This document shows positions 48,378 through 58,544 of a DNA stretch of 64,000 nt, in pieces. The position numbers and the translations under genes are program-made. Under the pieces are notes generated by a model that did no database searches, was not told where the DNA came from, and saw only the letters and a program-made list of their open reading frames with translations. Every line of letters starts with the position of its first letter. The first letter of the stretch is position 1. The stretch comes from Plasmopara viticola (Eukaryota; Oomycota; Peronosporomycetes; Peronosporales; Peronosporaceae), in contig MBPM02000081.1 in the NCBI GenBank assembly GCA_001695595.3, positions 186,001 to 250,000 on the forward strand, written 5' to 3'.

Positions 48378-48671
48378 TTAGCTGCCTGGAATCAGATGAG
48401 ATGACTCGTTTACGTCCTCCGTCAACTTGCCGCATTGACGCAATGACGCACAATCAATAATATAGTCGAGAATATCAAGAACGGCACAAAATGACTTTGT
48501 CTCGTCTGTCAAAGCCAAGACTGGTGCCTGCTGAAGATTTTTCTTAATGACTATAAAATTTAGGGTGATGACATTCCCGGCACCAGAAAATGCCGGCTTT
48601 ATATCAGACAAGTCTTTACAACACCAAAATAGACAGCTGCCAAGATGAAAAATGACCAGGTCTGCATCCAA
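48378..48671 (-). pseudogene. Ty3/gypsy RT-RNase H relic
   Basis: One open minus-strand frame of 97 aa reads CKDLSDIKPAFSGAGN, then NFIVIKKNLQQAPVLALTDE, then LDYIIDCASLRQ. This follows the Ty3/gypsy order YxxYSDIAxPLSDLLK...xxIKxxLxxAPVLALPD...DASDYAIGxALxQ. The DAS aspartate is preserved only as LDILDY. It is the longest uninterrupted gypsy fragment in the window but truncated at both ends. Confidence 0.7.
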
Positions 48672-48971
48672 AAAATCGATACATCACTACGCAGAAGATT
48701 TGAAAGTCCGATGGCGGATCTGCCGAAGACAAAGTCATTTAGTGAGGTGCAACAAGACATCTTGTTTAAATTATACAAAAAATGTACGCATGGAAGAAGT
48801 CAAAAGGCTACGACAAATTATATGAAATTAAAGGATCTCCTTCGGGGAAAAGACAATGCTTTATCACTGGCACTTCGACGCTTTATCGACGTGCGAAATG
48901 CCACACATAAATACAAGTGGCGTAGGATAAGGCGAGATGTCTTCCACTTTTACGAATCTGCCGAAATCTAA
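48645..48971 (+). CDS. 108-aa basic hypothetical protein, possible effector fragment
   Basis: This frame is rich in Lys and Arg (MKNDQVCIQK ... YKWRRIRRDVFHFYESAEI) and looks protein-like. Its last residues (KWRRIRRDVFHF) resemble the RWRAMYRDFFEF block of the family-1 effectors, and the FSEVQQDILFKLYKK segment resembles the helix before it in those proteins. There is no signal peptide or RxLR motif, so at best it is a detached C-terminal piece of an effector. Similarity is weak and judged by eye. Confidence 0.3.
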   Translation: MKNDQVCIQKIDTSLRRRFESPMADLPKTKSFSEVQQDILFKLYKKCTHGRSQKATTNYMKLKDLLRGKDNALSLALRRFIDVRNATHKYKWRRIRRDVFHFYESAEI

Positions 48972-49241
48972 CTGTTGTGTACAATGCAGCCAAGGCACTA
49001 TATTACATTTGTCGATGTTGATTTAGCGTTTATTGTTTCTCATGACATCAAGACTTGCCTTAGGTGCTTTCGATGGGCCTCCAGATTGACCGCTTCTAGA
49101 TGTGGACGCATATATCGTCAGATTACAATAGATTCCATGACTTAATTAGTACTATATTTATCCTATAGATCGAACTATACCACAATATTCATTGTCGGTA
49201 CACGTTACTATGCAGGCCGGTATAAATACGAACTACACTGG

Positions 49242-49247
49242 TGACCG
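49242..49247 (+). repeat. Short target-site repeat of non-LTR copy N3, 5' side
   Basis: TGACCG here and at 49580-49585 flank copy N3. With one mismatch the repeat extends to about 8 bases. Confidence 0.5.
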
Positions 49248-49579
49248 TTTTCGGAAAAGGTTGGGGTGACGCCCTCCTTCCAAGCGCGGGGGCTAAATGC
49301 TCGCGCCCTTCGGGCAGGTGCTCTCGGGCATCTGCAGGTCTCTAACGAGTCTCACCCTCGACGCGACGGTCTCCAGCACCAAGGCGGCACCTGGGCTCTT
49401 ACCAAGTCAGAAGTACACAAAATAATGGAAGACCCTCACGGCCTCGGTGCTGGCTGCACTGCCCGCCGAACGAGACTCGACGTATGCGGACACCACTCTA
49501 TGCCGTGGACTAGCCATAGAGCCTAGCACGTGCATAACTTGGCAACGCGATAACGTAATACAATACAATACAATATTGA
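49248..49579 (+). mobile_element. 332-bp mini non-LTR element, copy N3
   Basis: This copy shares the first about 130 bases of N1 (TTTTCGGAAAAGGTTGGGG onward) and the last about 150 bases, but has lost almost everything between, including the endonuclease/RT fusion region. Its tail is a (CAATA)n repeat rather than the ATTAC repeat of N1 and N2. It is bounded by TGACCG direct repeats. Possession of both ends with little internal sequence resembles a SINE-like derivative of the same lineage. Confidence 0.7.
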
Positions 49580-49613
49580 TGACCGCAATTAGTGCAATTA
49601 GTGTGGATTGATA

Positions 49614-50851
49614 ATTAGTGCGGTCCACACTAATATATGTACCGTGAATTTGGCGACTTGAGAGGTTGAGAAATAGTGCGGACTCCGCACGGACTTTACA
49701 GAATCCTAGACGACTACAGTACAGTAAACCGACTGGCCTGGACTGGTATTATGGTGGTTTTGACCAATGTCGAGGCGCTCAGCTCTCCATCGCCGATTAT
49801 CGCTGCTTTCGCACGTGCTGCCGGCGCTAATGTCCCAGCAGTCGATGACGATGACGAGAAACTTGGTGATAACGAAGATGTTGAACGGAGGAAGAAAAGG
49901 ATGAAGATGAGAATCTCGTGCGAATGATCAGATCGCCAACAAGCGCAAGCGCAAGCTTCAACAGGTCGTATCGATATCGTTGCGGGTCACTGTGATCAAT
50001 TGGATGATTACCGATGCAGACCAGAAAGGTGAACAAGGCTTAGTCCTTCGAGCGATCGCCAAGTTTCCCTCAGAGTTCCGCGGAAACTACAAGGTATGTC
50101 GAGTCGTCTCTTGAAACAATGATATTGGCATTGACACTAAATTCAGGCCAATCATACCAAAGTCACAAGGTGGTGGACAACTGTGGCGGCCACAACGCCA
50201 GTCCAGAATTATTGTTTTCTTAAAGACCAACACTGAACTGCGCTACTTTCCACCCTGCGCGACCGATCTTGTTCAGCCTGCTGACTCTTTCGTCATCTCA
50301 AAAATCAAGGACGAATGGACCCGATTGTGGGAGGCCGAGAAGATGCGCATGATCAAAATTGGCGATTGGTCAGACACCGTGCGTATAAACGGCTCGTGGT
50401 CTGGAAAGCTGAAAAACCCGGGTAAACGCTTCTTTTTGGAATTCGCCGCCAAAACCGTGCGCGCGGTGAACGCGATGCGCGACAATTGCGGCTTGACATA
50501 CGCTCGTAAGGCCATGATACGTTGTGGCATGGCACTTGATGTCGGTGGTCAATGGCACAATCGCAATTGACGCCGGAACTGCAACGAATTATTGGCAAAT
50601 ATCGCATCCACTACGATAGCACTCCCGTTCCAGCCCCTGGGCTTTGAATCGTGTAACCAATACATTTGGTACATAATGCGCTGTTTCGATCACTATGAAT
50701 CCGCACTAATTCTCCGTATCTAGAATTAGTGCGGTCCATACTATTTCTCCAAGCCCATAGTTAGTGCGGATTTAGTAAAAGTGTGGTCCACACCAATACC
50801 TGTGAGCGACCTAAAAATGGGAGGTTGAGAAATAGTGTGGTCCGCACTAAT
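49614..50851 (+). mobile_element. pogo-type DNA transposon, internally deleted
   Basis: Imperfect inverted ends are ATTAGTGCGGTCCACACTA (from 49614) and, read from 50851 on the minus strand, ATTAGTGCGGACCACACTA. They are followed on each outer side by TA (49612-49613 and 50852-50853), the expected target duplication for the Tc1/mariner/pogo superfamily. Further copies of the TTAGTGCGG unit in both orientations occur at 49670-49690, 50698-50740 and 50759-50795 and may be repeated transposase-binding sites. Length is 1238 bp. The coding region is shortened and frameshifted. Confidence 0.8.
49990..50647 (+). pseudogene. pogo-type transposase remnant with intron
   Basis: The first part encodes a DNA-binding helix-turn-helix end (RAIAKFPSEFRGNYK | ANHTKVTRWW), split by a clean 53-bp intron at 50094-50146 (GTATGT ... 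TTCAG). At about 50169-50178 the sequence jumps straight into the second catalytic block (VVDNCGGHNASPEL), then LRYFPPCATDLVQPADSF with the third acidic position, then NPGKRFFLEFAAKTVRAVN and LTYARKAMIRCGMALDV. The region with the first catalytic Asp is missing and the frame changes at the joint. Another frameshift lies near 50560. It is incapable of transposition alone. The parent family (DDE superfamily, pogo/Tigger-like) is recognised from these blocks. Confidence 0.8.
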
Positions 50852-50853
50852 TA

Positions 50854-51177
50854 CGGTTATCGGTGTAGGTATTATTCTTCTGAATGCCAGCGGGTCAAGT
50901 TATTCCCAAAACTTGTCTATCTGCGCATTTCGTAATATCTGCAATGTAAGAGTAATGGTTAAATTTCCTTCTTATAAAATGCTGTAGGGCACATCTAATT
51001 AGCTATATGCATTACATTTGAGGTATGTTTCTGTGTGGAATGATTTAAGAACAATACATGTTGAAGCAGTATCATGTCCCTTGCATACACAAATTTGGGC
51101 AGATGGAAAACTAACTCGACCTTTGTTTTTCGATCCGTTGCTTTCCCTCATCAGTTTTTGTGGTCTTGACAACCTCT
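50854..51177. other. 3' flank of prolyl 4-hydroxylase gene
   Basis: Non-coding AT-rich sequence between the transposon and the stop codon of the hydroxylase. No terminator-like element is claimed. Confidence 0.4.
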
Positions 51178-52532
51178 TCACTTCGCCTTGTTCCACACCC
51201 ATTTGTTGCCGGAATATTTGATACCGTCTTCGACAGGACATCCTCCATGTAGACTCATCGGATCTCCTTCTCCGTTGGGTAACAAGCTGTAGAAGACAAT
51301 CACTTTACGCTTCTTAGGAGGCACTTTGAGCCCTATAGTGCAGTCTTTCATTGAGAGAGGCTGAGGCGCCCCACCTGCCCGTGGAAAAATCGTGTGTCCA
51401 CCCTTTGCTACGTCCGACATGTACCAAAACACAGTGATCATGCGATTCTTATATCCATAGTCAATCAATTTCAGAACGTCGGGCGAGTTTTTATGAAATT
51501 CCGCAGGAAAGTAGTCAGTGTGGTGATCATATTTTTGCGTTTTCTCGTAGCGCAGCACTTGCACGTCTTCTTGGTGGTCAACGGGCACTTTTGTCAAATC
51601 AGCTACCCGTTGATCAATTTCGCCAAGCTTTGGATGGTTGCTTGACGACAAGAAGTACGTTGTGCTCGTTCGCCAATCCGAAGCAGCTCGATCTTCATGT
51701 CCATCCAGTAGCGCCACTGTCGACGGCTTGAGATGGTCCAAGGACAAGTCCAAAATGATGTCAATTTCGTCGTCTTTGAGAAATTCTTCTACACCGAAAA
51801 CCAAAGGAGTCATACTTAACGTCTCGAGGACTACATCACCTTTGCCGACTACATCCTTGACTACAGCTACAAAAATACCAAAAAAACAAGCTTAGCTCTT
51901 ACAATTCTCAAATCTTGTACATTTCGACATTCTCACTCTTGTGACCAATGCGAACCCCCGGCCAGATAAATTGCCCCCCTTCAAAGAGAAACACGACGTT
52001 GTTTACTACGTCGTCCAGCGACTTTAACTTCTTGCCATCGGGTGTAAAGAGTGCGTACGGTTGTTTGTACTTCCTCGCAACTTCCTCGTCTGGAATTTGG
52101 AGTTCGAATTGTTCTTCCAAGTGAGATTTCAAATCTACGAGCGTGGTGTTACTTTGCATTGACGGTGCGTTGCCATCCTTGTACGCTGTTATATGCAATC
52201 TATAGCACGTCCACCTTAGCATGAAAACATGACGTACGGCAACAAGACTGATATTCATCTACTCACACTTCTTCTGAGCTAGTTTGAATGCACAAAATGT
52301 GAAACCCCTTCACAGGCAATGCGTCGGTCAAAAATTGCTCGGCTACGGAGCAATTTACGCCATGGGCCTTGCTGTCCGTAGTTTCTGCAAAGGTGGAGAC
52401 AAACTGACGCAATTCTAGCGGGTATACGGCCGTTAGCACCGCTACCACCGCTGCAGCTACTCCCACTGCAACAACAGAGAAGTAAGGAGAGACGCGAAGC
52501 GCGGGTGGTGACGTAGCGGACTTTTTCTTCAT
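51178..52532 (-). CDS. Membrane-anchored prolyl 4-hydroxylase, three exons
   Basis: Hydroxylates prolyl residues using 2-oxoglutarate, O2 and Fe(II), probably in the ER/Golgi lumen. Exons inferred by frame and splice sites: 52532-52267, 52214-51937, 51866-51178, giving 410 aa. Introns are 52 bp (52266-52215, GTGAGT...CTAAG) and 70 bp (51936-51867, GTGAGA...TTTTTGTAG with a T-rich tract). The N-terminus starts MKKKSATS (I prefer this ATG to one 36 bases upstream) and has a single hydrophobic segment, about residues 16-36, as a signal anchor. The C-terminal P4Hc domain shows the Fe ligands H297 and D299 (HHTDYF) and H388 (SLHGGCPV), and the 2-oxoglutarate lysine K398 exactly ten residues after the distal His, as in animal and plant enzymes. 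Only exon 3 resembles the family strongly; the middle exon (FLFEGGQFIWPGVRIGH) is lineage-specific. It is the only housekeeping-type gene in the window. Confidence 0.88.
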
Positions 52533-52572
52533 TGTTAATATGATAATTAAATACAAAAAATCTCCCACTCTT

Positions 52573-52581
52573 AAAAATGAA
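52573..52581 (-). promoter_or_regulatory. Possible oomycete initiator element
   Basis: The minus strand reads TTCATTTTT about 41-49 bases before the hydroxylase ATG. It matches the oomycete Inr consensus YTCAYTYY and sits at a typical 5'-UTR distance. A single short match, so weak evidence. Confidence 0.35.
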
Positions 52582-52599
52582 TCAAAAAGTTATACCCTT

Positions 52600-54985
52600 C
52601 AATAGGATATATATAGAATTAAACCGTCACTACAGGTATCAAATATTTCTAGCCCTCGTAATTTACACAGTAAAATACAGACAAAAGATGAAAGCAGTGT
52701 GGTAAAGATTAGATTAGGTTACAGTTCATTCATTACTAAGTATGCTAATGTCAAATGTTTAGCAATGAGGGTTGTAGCAACCCATCTATAAATGTGCAAT
52801 GAGTTGATGCAGCATCAGTCGCTACAGCGCTGGAAGGCACGGCAACTTGACTTTTTTTCTTATACATTAAAGCAGTTAATAGACCATGAACCACTTTTCC
52901 ATTAGCTCCTCAGTACCAATACTGCCTTTATAAAAGTTAAAAGACAAAATGACTTATGTCACTTAATAGAGTAGTTATTGGCGCACTCGGATAATTTTAT
53001 TTCATTATACTTTCTTGCACGGAAAGAGAATGAAAAGTAGGGACTGATTTATCATTACGATAACGGAGGAGGGCAATAATACCTGCACAAACGCCTTTGC
53101 CGAGATTGGACGTCCTACTTGACGTTTTAATGAATGTACTGAATTTAGTGGATGATCGTTTTTTAAAAATTCGAACCAAGCGCTTACACGTGCCATTACT
53201 ACATATAGCGTCATGATTTTGAAGTGCAAACCAATACCAAAAGGGTTATGCAACGGCTAACGACATTTAATTGTCTGGTGACACGATAGTTTTGACCATT
53301 ACACCTACACAATTTCACAGACCGTCGATAGCAGTTCTAGAAGAAATTGACTGGCTCTGAAAGGTCATTTTAGGTTGTCACTTTCTATGTTTTGAGGTGA
53401 TGAAGACGAATGAACATTCCGCCAGAATGCTCATAAAGAAATTCAAAGCAGAGATCTACCAGTATACATGGAGTGTAACGGAAACACTAAACAATACTTG
53501 TAGACGGCACTTGCTACGTAGTATGCAAGGTACAGTCGATTATGGGCCATGATATTGCATACGAGGCCCCGAAGCTTCTTGTGAGATGTATATTAAGCGA
53601 CATAACAAAGTAGAGTTCAGACATCTGGAACAGTGCCCTTCCAATGCACGTAAAGCAGCACAAATTACGCTTTGCGGCGGATCTAATGAGCAGATTATTT
53701 TGCTTTATTTTAATGTCGACGTTGGTGCACCAATGCAGGTCAGCTGCACTTTCATTTGTAGTCTGATTTAAAGCAAGAGCACTTCGTCGTGCACCAAGAT
53801 ATATTAGGTTAGTAACGCACTCGTCCCGCTTCACAAAGCTCTAAAGAGCCATAATCTCGGCATCAGCACGGCTGACTTAGGCCATTAGAATCTTTATAGT
53901 TGAAAGAAGTGCTTCGTGAGCAAGTGGCAATTTTTAGCTGAACATAGAGATATAGTGAAGAAAAACTTCGAGGTTTGTCTCCAAAGCTTGAACGCTTAGT
54001 GCCTGTACTGGCAGTTTTGAACATTGAGATATATCAGAGATGTGTTGTCTTCGACCCGAGCAAAACGTTCTCTAGGACCGCGGACAAAAGAATCCTACTA
54101 GTAGACTCACTGGCTATTTACCTAAGGATGCCTGTGTGTTCTTGGGGCCAAGACCCACTCTTGTTCTTTTGGTCATCGATATTACGCAACAATAGGTTCA
54201 GCCAAAGATACCTTTTGGTACATTTTCGGGGCGGACCCAGCCGAAGTCACAAAAGCATTAGGCAAGGAGTTTGTCAAGGTCAAATGCTGACGCAAGTCAC
54301 TGTCCTGTGTTAACTCACTCTCTGGACTACAAGTTCGACAAAGGATATGCGAAGGAGAGGAAGCTTCCGGATTATTTTACTCAGCTGATGCAGGCTATGA
54401 TACCATTAGTACGCTCATCATGTCACTATCAAAGTAAAAAAGTCATCCAAATAAACGATGATACTAGCATAATGCCAATTCTACCGCGATATATGCTATG
54501 GCTTTTACCAACTCGCTCGGATATTTGGATTAGCTTCGTAACAAGCATAAGGCAAGACAGACTTACATCCGATCTTAGGACACCGTCACCACCAACAATC
54601 GTCAAAGAACTTATATGGACTGAAGTGACTCTCAAGAGTTTAACAGCCCAAAACCACCTTAGGCCAATCAAAGCATATGAAAGGCCCCACTCCACTTCCA
54701 TTTTAACTCTGCTGAAGTTGTTCCTAAGTGCGAAAAGAGAGAAGAGCTTTTTGTACTTTGTATCCAGCTCATAAGACGTGTTTCGTCATCCGCAGTCGCT
54801 TTTTTGGGAGTACGGACCACCAAAAAGAGTTATTTTTACAAGCAGTCGAACAAGTACGGCAGTCCGCAAATAAAAAGTTGGATCGGCTCCCAACGCTTTT
54901 CATGTCTCACGGTGGAGGTTTGAATTCTAATATCACGGTACAGTGATAATAAAAGCCAGATCCTAGAGTAAGATCATGTGTTTGT
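52600..54985. other. Intergenic region with unassigned ORFs
   Basis: Open plus-strand frames of 112 aa (53975-54313) and 167 aa (54271-54774) overlap. Neither has a recognisable domain, signal peptide or repeat partner. The second could be a decayed retroelement frame. The 82-aa minus frame 53005-53253 is also unassigned. No gene is claimed. Confidence 0.35.
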
Positions 54986-54989
54986 CCAT

Positions 54990-57900
54990 AGAAATTGAAC
55001 CAGCTTCGGTGATATCATCAACGAAAACATCTCAGGTCGAATCTTTGCCTTGTATTCCTTGTCATGACGAGTGAAGTCTTTTACATGACACGTAAGTCTG
55101 AAGCAAAATTAATTCCTTATGACTCTTGCTCTCGACTAAATAATGCTCCGACTGATCAAAGCTCCGACAAATGACGGGAATTTTTACAATTTGAAGCTTT
55201 TTCGCCGCCTCAGCTGGCGATATCTTAGGCTAGTGCTCACCGGGACGTACGTAGCGTCCCTTTCTTATCATTTACTGGAGACAAAGGATCTGAGGTCGCT
55301 AGGAAAAGGAAAATGCTACATACGCACATTTTGCCGTGATGAAGCTGATACTTTACAGTCTATTAAGCCCTTGTGGCTTTTAAAAAAGCAATACACCTAC
55401 GACTTACTATTCACGGCACAAGCGAAGCTATCAATTTAAAAAAAACCTTTGTGCAAAGACGAATTTTGGTGTAGAGGAGCTTTGAATGCCGAAGCAAATA
55501 CTTAAAAGGGTAAACTTAGTCTTAGCCGATGAATAAACTGACCGACATGTACCCGTCTACACTGCCTTTGGTCATCGCTATGACCAAACGAACTCTTCGC
55601 ATAAACAGGATGAATAGTGCTCCTCCATCTTCTATTGGCTGTATTCCAAGTTTTGGCGACGTAAGATGTAAGGGGTCATTACAATGTTCCACAAGTGGTA
55701 ATCGATAAACTGAGACATGGCCGATCCATTTGCAAAACGACATAAGATGAAGGAAACGTTAATTTGGCTATTTTTGGCCACAAAGCGCTTGGCAGCAGGC
55801 ACTTTAATGTTAAGGCATCATTTGTGTGGAAAAAACAATGATCGACCAAGTGCTATCCCGCGCGACTCTGACACAAATTCGATCTTCTCTTACTTGACGA
55901 TCTTTTGCAGTGGTGAATGGCGCTAATTCTTATAATGTGTTGGCCGCGACTTAAAAAAAAGTGCTGACCGGGGATCCGCAATTTGCCACTAAAAGTGACC
56001 TAAGGGCTTAGAACTTCCTAACATTGGCTATTTTTGATACGCGTTAAAAAAACTGGTAGAAAATTTGTGTAGCGGAGAAGCTAAGCGACCAACGCAGTCA
56101 AAATTGCTGTGCATATAAGCACAAAACACACATCAGATGACTCGTTCTGGGTGACTGGCGATGCTTTGACCAGTTAGTTTCTGAAGTAGTTGCTCTATGC
56201 CCAAGACATGCACTTTGTAGAACAAAAAACCTTTTTAGTAATTTGCATTATTATGTCCAAATTTCCGTTTTCTTCCTTTTCGTAAATTATCACACCTTGG
56301 TTGGTTTGAGGGATTGGCGATACTAATCGAATCTGTAGCATCCATGATCATGGAAAATTGGAGCTTGATGTTACTGGTAGCACTGTTTTAAGTTGTAAGC
56401 TCCAGGATCGAATCAACGCGGTCACTTTTCGAGGGCAATTTGCCGACTAACTTTTTATTGCCGTGACAAAAGTCATGAAATAACTCGTACATGATGAGCA
56501 ACTTTACACTGTAGGCTTCCTTCAAGTTCTCCTCAGTAGCCTCTACTGCCGACTCTCCATCCCCTAGCAATTTTGCCAAATCCGTGTCCAACAATTTTAT
56601 GATATCATCCGGCTTTTGAGAATATGCCAGGTCCTTGAGTGTATTAGCAGTATTGATGTTGTTTGGACTTGAGTTTACTCTCCATCTGAGTAAGCGAAGC
56701 ATGAGAGCTGTCTCTCTCAGATACTGGTGAAACGGAAGGTTCAAAGCTTTGAGAAAACCCTCGTGGATCTTTTCTACCTCTTCGGTTACCTTGTCTTTAG
56801 GTCCCACCACGGGGCCTAGCGCCAATATAGCCTCCCAATTCTCGAAGGAGGCCTGACCATTCACCATCGCGGTATGCGCGTATTCCTCATTTTCTTCTGG
56901 CAAGTTCAGAGGGCGCCCGACTAGATGCGGATCTACATCGCCAGGGAGTTTATTCAAGTCAAACAATAACTTCTCGTGGTTGTTGAGTCGACCATCAAGA
57001 GTTGCGGCGCTAGTCGTAGATGAGCCAGAGGGCACGGGTCGAAAGTCGTGGTGCGCTATACAATTTACAGCATTTACCATAACGACAGTAGGCACGTCTT
57101 CTTTTAGTCTTTTTGCTAATACAGTTGGCGCAATGTTCGTCACCGACACCAGAGCTTTTTCTGAATTTGGCAAAGCATGCAGTGCTAGTCCATCCACATT
57201 GTCAGTCGTCGATTCGATGCGCTGGCGCTTGCTTTGTCTGATCTCCATGTCATCGGGGTGTGTGTCCATGTCGATCGTTGACGCCTTCTGAGCGACCAGC
57301 TGCTTGTTGGGTCGACCATCAGGAACGACGGCTTCTATCGTAAAGGAGTCGGATGGCGCAAGTCGGTCATCGTGCTGCGTTATACTTTTTGCAGCTCCAT
57401 TCATATTGGTTCTTGGCTTATCTTTCCCAAGTCTTTTTGCCGATGCGAATGGCGCTTTGTTTGCCACCGGCACCAACGACTTTTCCATATTTGGTGTAGC
57501 GTGCAGTACTTTCCCACCCCCATGTCTAGGCGCCGGGTCAATGCGCCGAGGTTTGCTGTTGACAAATTTCAATGCAGGCTTTAATTGCATAAAGCTTACA
57601 AGTGTCTCCGCAGCTTTCGCAATTTCATCGTCTTCATTTGTTTTCAGCACAGTAGCCGCTTTTAGAATTGTCTGTTCAAATTCTTTGAGACTGTTTACTT
57701 CTGATAGACCTGTCACCATGCGCTCTTCGTCGCCCGCGTCGCCCGCCAATTTTTGGCTTTTCAACTCACGACTTTTTCGAAAAACTTGCCTGGGCAACAT
57801 CTCATTTTCTTTGCCACTAGACGTCACAAAGTCATTGTTGAGTGCTTGCTGAGGCTTGGCTTGGTTAGATTCTGCAGCTGTTCGGCTGTTGGCCGCAACT

Positions 57901-57995
57901 AGAAGCGCAATAGCCACGTAGTATGCGCCGCGCATGAGGATGGAGTGAGTATGCTGGACCTTTGCAAAATAAGTGACAACTGAAATGAATGGTAA
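54990..57995 (-). repeat. Left arm of large inverted duplication
   Basis: Reverse-complement similarity to the right arm (about 58545-61395) can be followed at several points. CAGCTGGCGATAT near 55208 pairs with 61151-61163. AGGATCTGAGG near 55285 pairs with 61076-61086. GTCATGACGAGTGAAGTCTTT near 55064 pairs with about 61300-61322. The 3' ends of effectors F and G share an ATCATGGA...TTGGAGCTTGATGTTACT block. The arm contains effector F plus about 1.4 kb of non-coding flank. Confidence 0.75.
56388..57935 (-). CDS. Secreted RxLR-dEER effector, family 2 (F)
   Basis: The frame is open from 58025, but the MRG at 57935 begins the signal peptide, giving 515 aa. Numbered from 58025: signal peptide 31-51 (AIALLVAANS core, end TAA before ES), RxLR site degenerate (RQVFR 79-83), canonical DEER 99-102. 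The middle has two tandem units of about 105 aa (about 158-262 and 265-368), each with a basic RRIDP/KRQRI start, an LHA.PN..K.LV.V segment and an AxRL block; paralog G has one unit. The second unit ends with DLNKLP at 356-361 (56943-56960), an EAR-type DLNxxP; the first has DMDTHP at the matching place. The C-terminal helical domain (LLRLLRW, NLKEAYSVKLLIMYELFHDF) resembles the W...MYxxFxxF block of family 1. No intron. Divergent from G, with 0.67 kb between starts. Confidence 0.9.
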   Translation of the reverse strand: MRGAYYVAIALLVAANSRTAAESNQAKPQQALNNDFVTSSGKENEMLPRQVFRKSRELKSQKLAGDAGDEERMVTGLSEVNSLKEFEQTILKAATVLKTNEDDEIAKAAETLVSFMQLKPALKFVNSKPRRIDPAPRHGGGKVLHATPNMEKSLVPVANKAPFASAKRLGKDKPRTNMNGAAKSITQHDDRLAPSDSFTIEAVVPDGRPNKQLVAQKASTIDMDTHPDDMEIRQSKRQRIESTTDNVDGLALHALPNSEKALVSVTNIAPTVLAKRLKEDVPTVVMVNAVNCIAHHDFRPVPSGSSTTSAATLDGRLNNHEKLLFDLNKLPGDVDPHLVGRPLNLPEENEEYAHTAMVNGQASFENWEAILALGPVVGPKDKVTEEVEKIHEGFLKALNLPFHQYLRETALMLRLLRWRVNSSPNNINTANTLKDLAYSQKPDDIIKLLDTDLAKLLGDGESAVEATEENLKEAYSVKLLIMYELFHDFCHGNKKLVGKLPSKSDRVDSILELTT

Positions 57996-58544
57996 GGAGT
58001 ATGCTGCAAAATAGTGTTTTTTCATTGGTCAGAATTCGGCTTAATAAATATGTCAAATGTTGACACCAATTGCCGCAGTATGATGAAAAAATTCTCTACT
58101 TGAGCCTTGTTGAGGTGCTAATATGAATCGTATCACCTCTTCGTATCTTCTGAACGCAGTTGGCGCAACTCGAAAGACGACAAAGAATGACAAAATGATG
58201 ATCCTTAAATGAGGAAAAGAAGATTCGCATTGCAATACAAACCTGATTTTGCAAATGTTTTATTCCGCAAATATACCCATTTACCGTAATTTACTGGGTA
58301 AACTACGATGTGGGAAGAACATTTTAAGTGTTTATTCGATTGCGATTTTATTTTCCCGAAAGAAATTGATGTTTTATTCATCAACTATATTTATTGTTAT
58401 CGTGAGTGTTTCATTTCTAAATTATAGTACTTTAAAGTGTAAAACAACTGCTTCATATTATTTGGCGTAGTTTACAATTGCTACCTGCATAGTGACACCG
58501 GTACGCATACTGGTATATGGTGTGATCTGCCTCTACTCCGTAAC
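57996..58544. other. Central spacer of the inverted duplication
   Basis: Non-duplicated AT-rich sequence between the two arms. It would contain the upstream promoter regions of both divergent effectors. No gene is recognised. Confidence 0.4.
58497..58516 (+). promoter_or_regulatory. ACCGGTAC and ATACTGGTAT upstream of effector G
   Basis: ACCGGTAC at 58497-58504 and the near match ATACTGGTAT at 58507-58516 lie about 90-105 bp before the ATG at 58604, where family-1 genes carry TACCGGTA. No equivalent was found upstream of F. Confidence 0.35.

Noticed and set aside
54271..54774. 167-aa plus-strand ORF
   Set aside because: Long but without a domain, repeat partner or signal peptide, and overlapped by an equally open antisense frame. 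Not enough to call a gene.
57304..57852. 182-aa plus-strand frame opposite effector F
   Set aside because: Antisense shadow. A similar but differently broken frame lies opposite effector G, explained by conservation of the sense protein.
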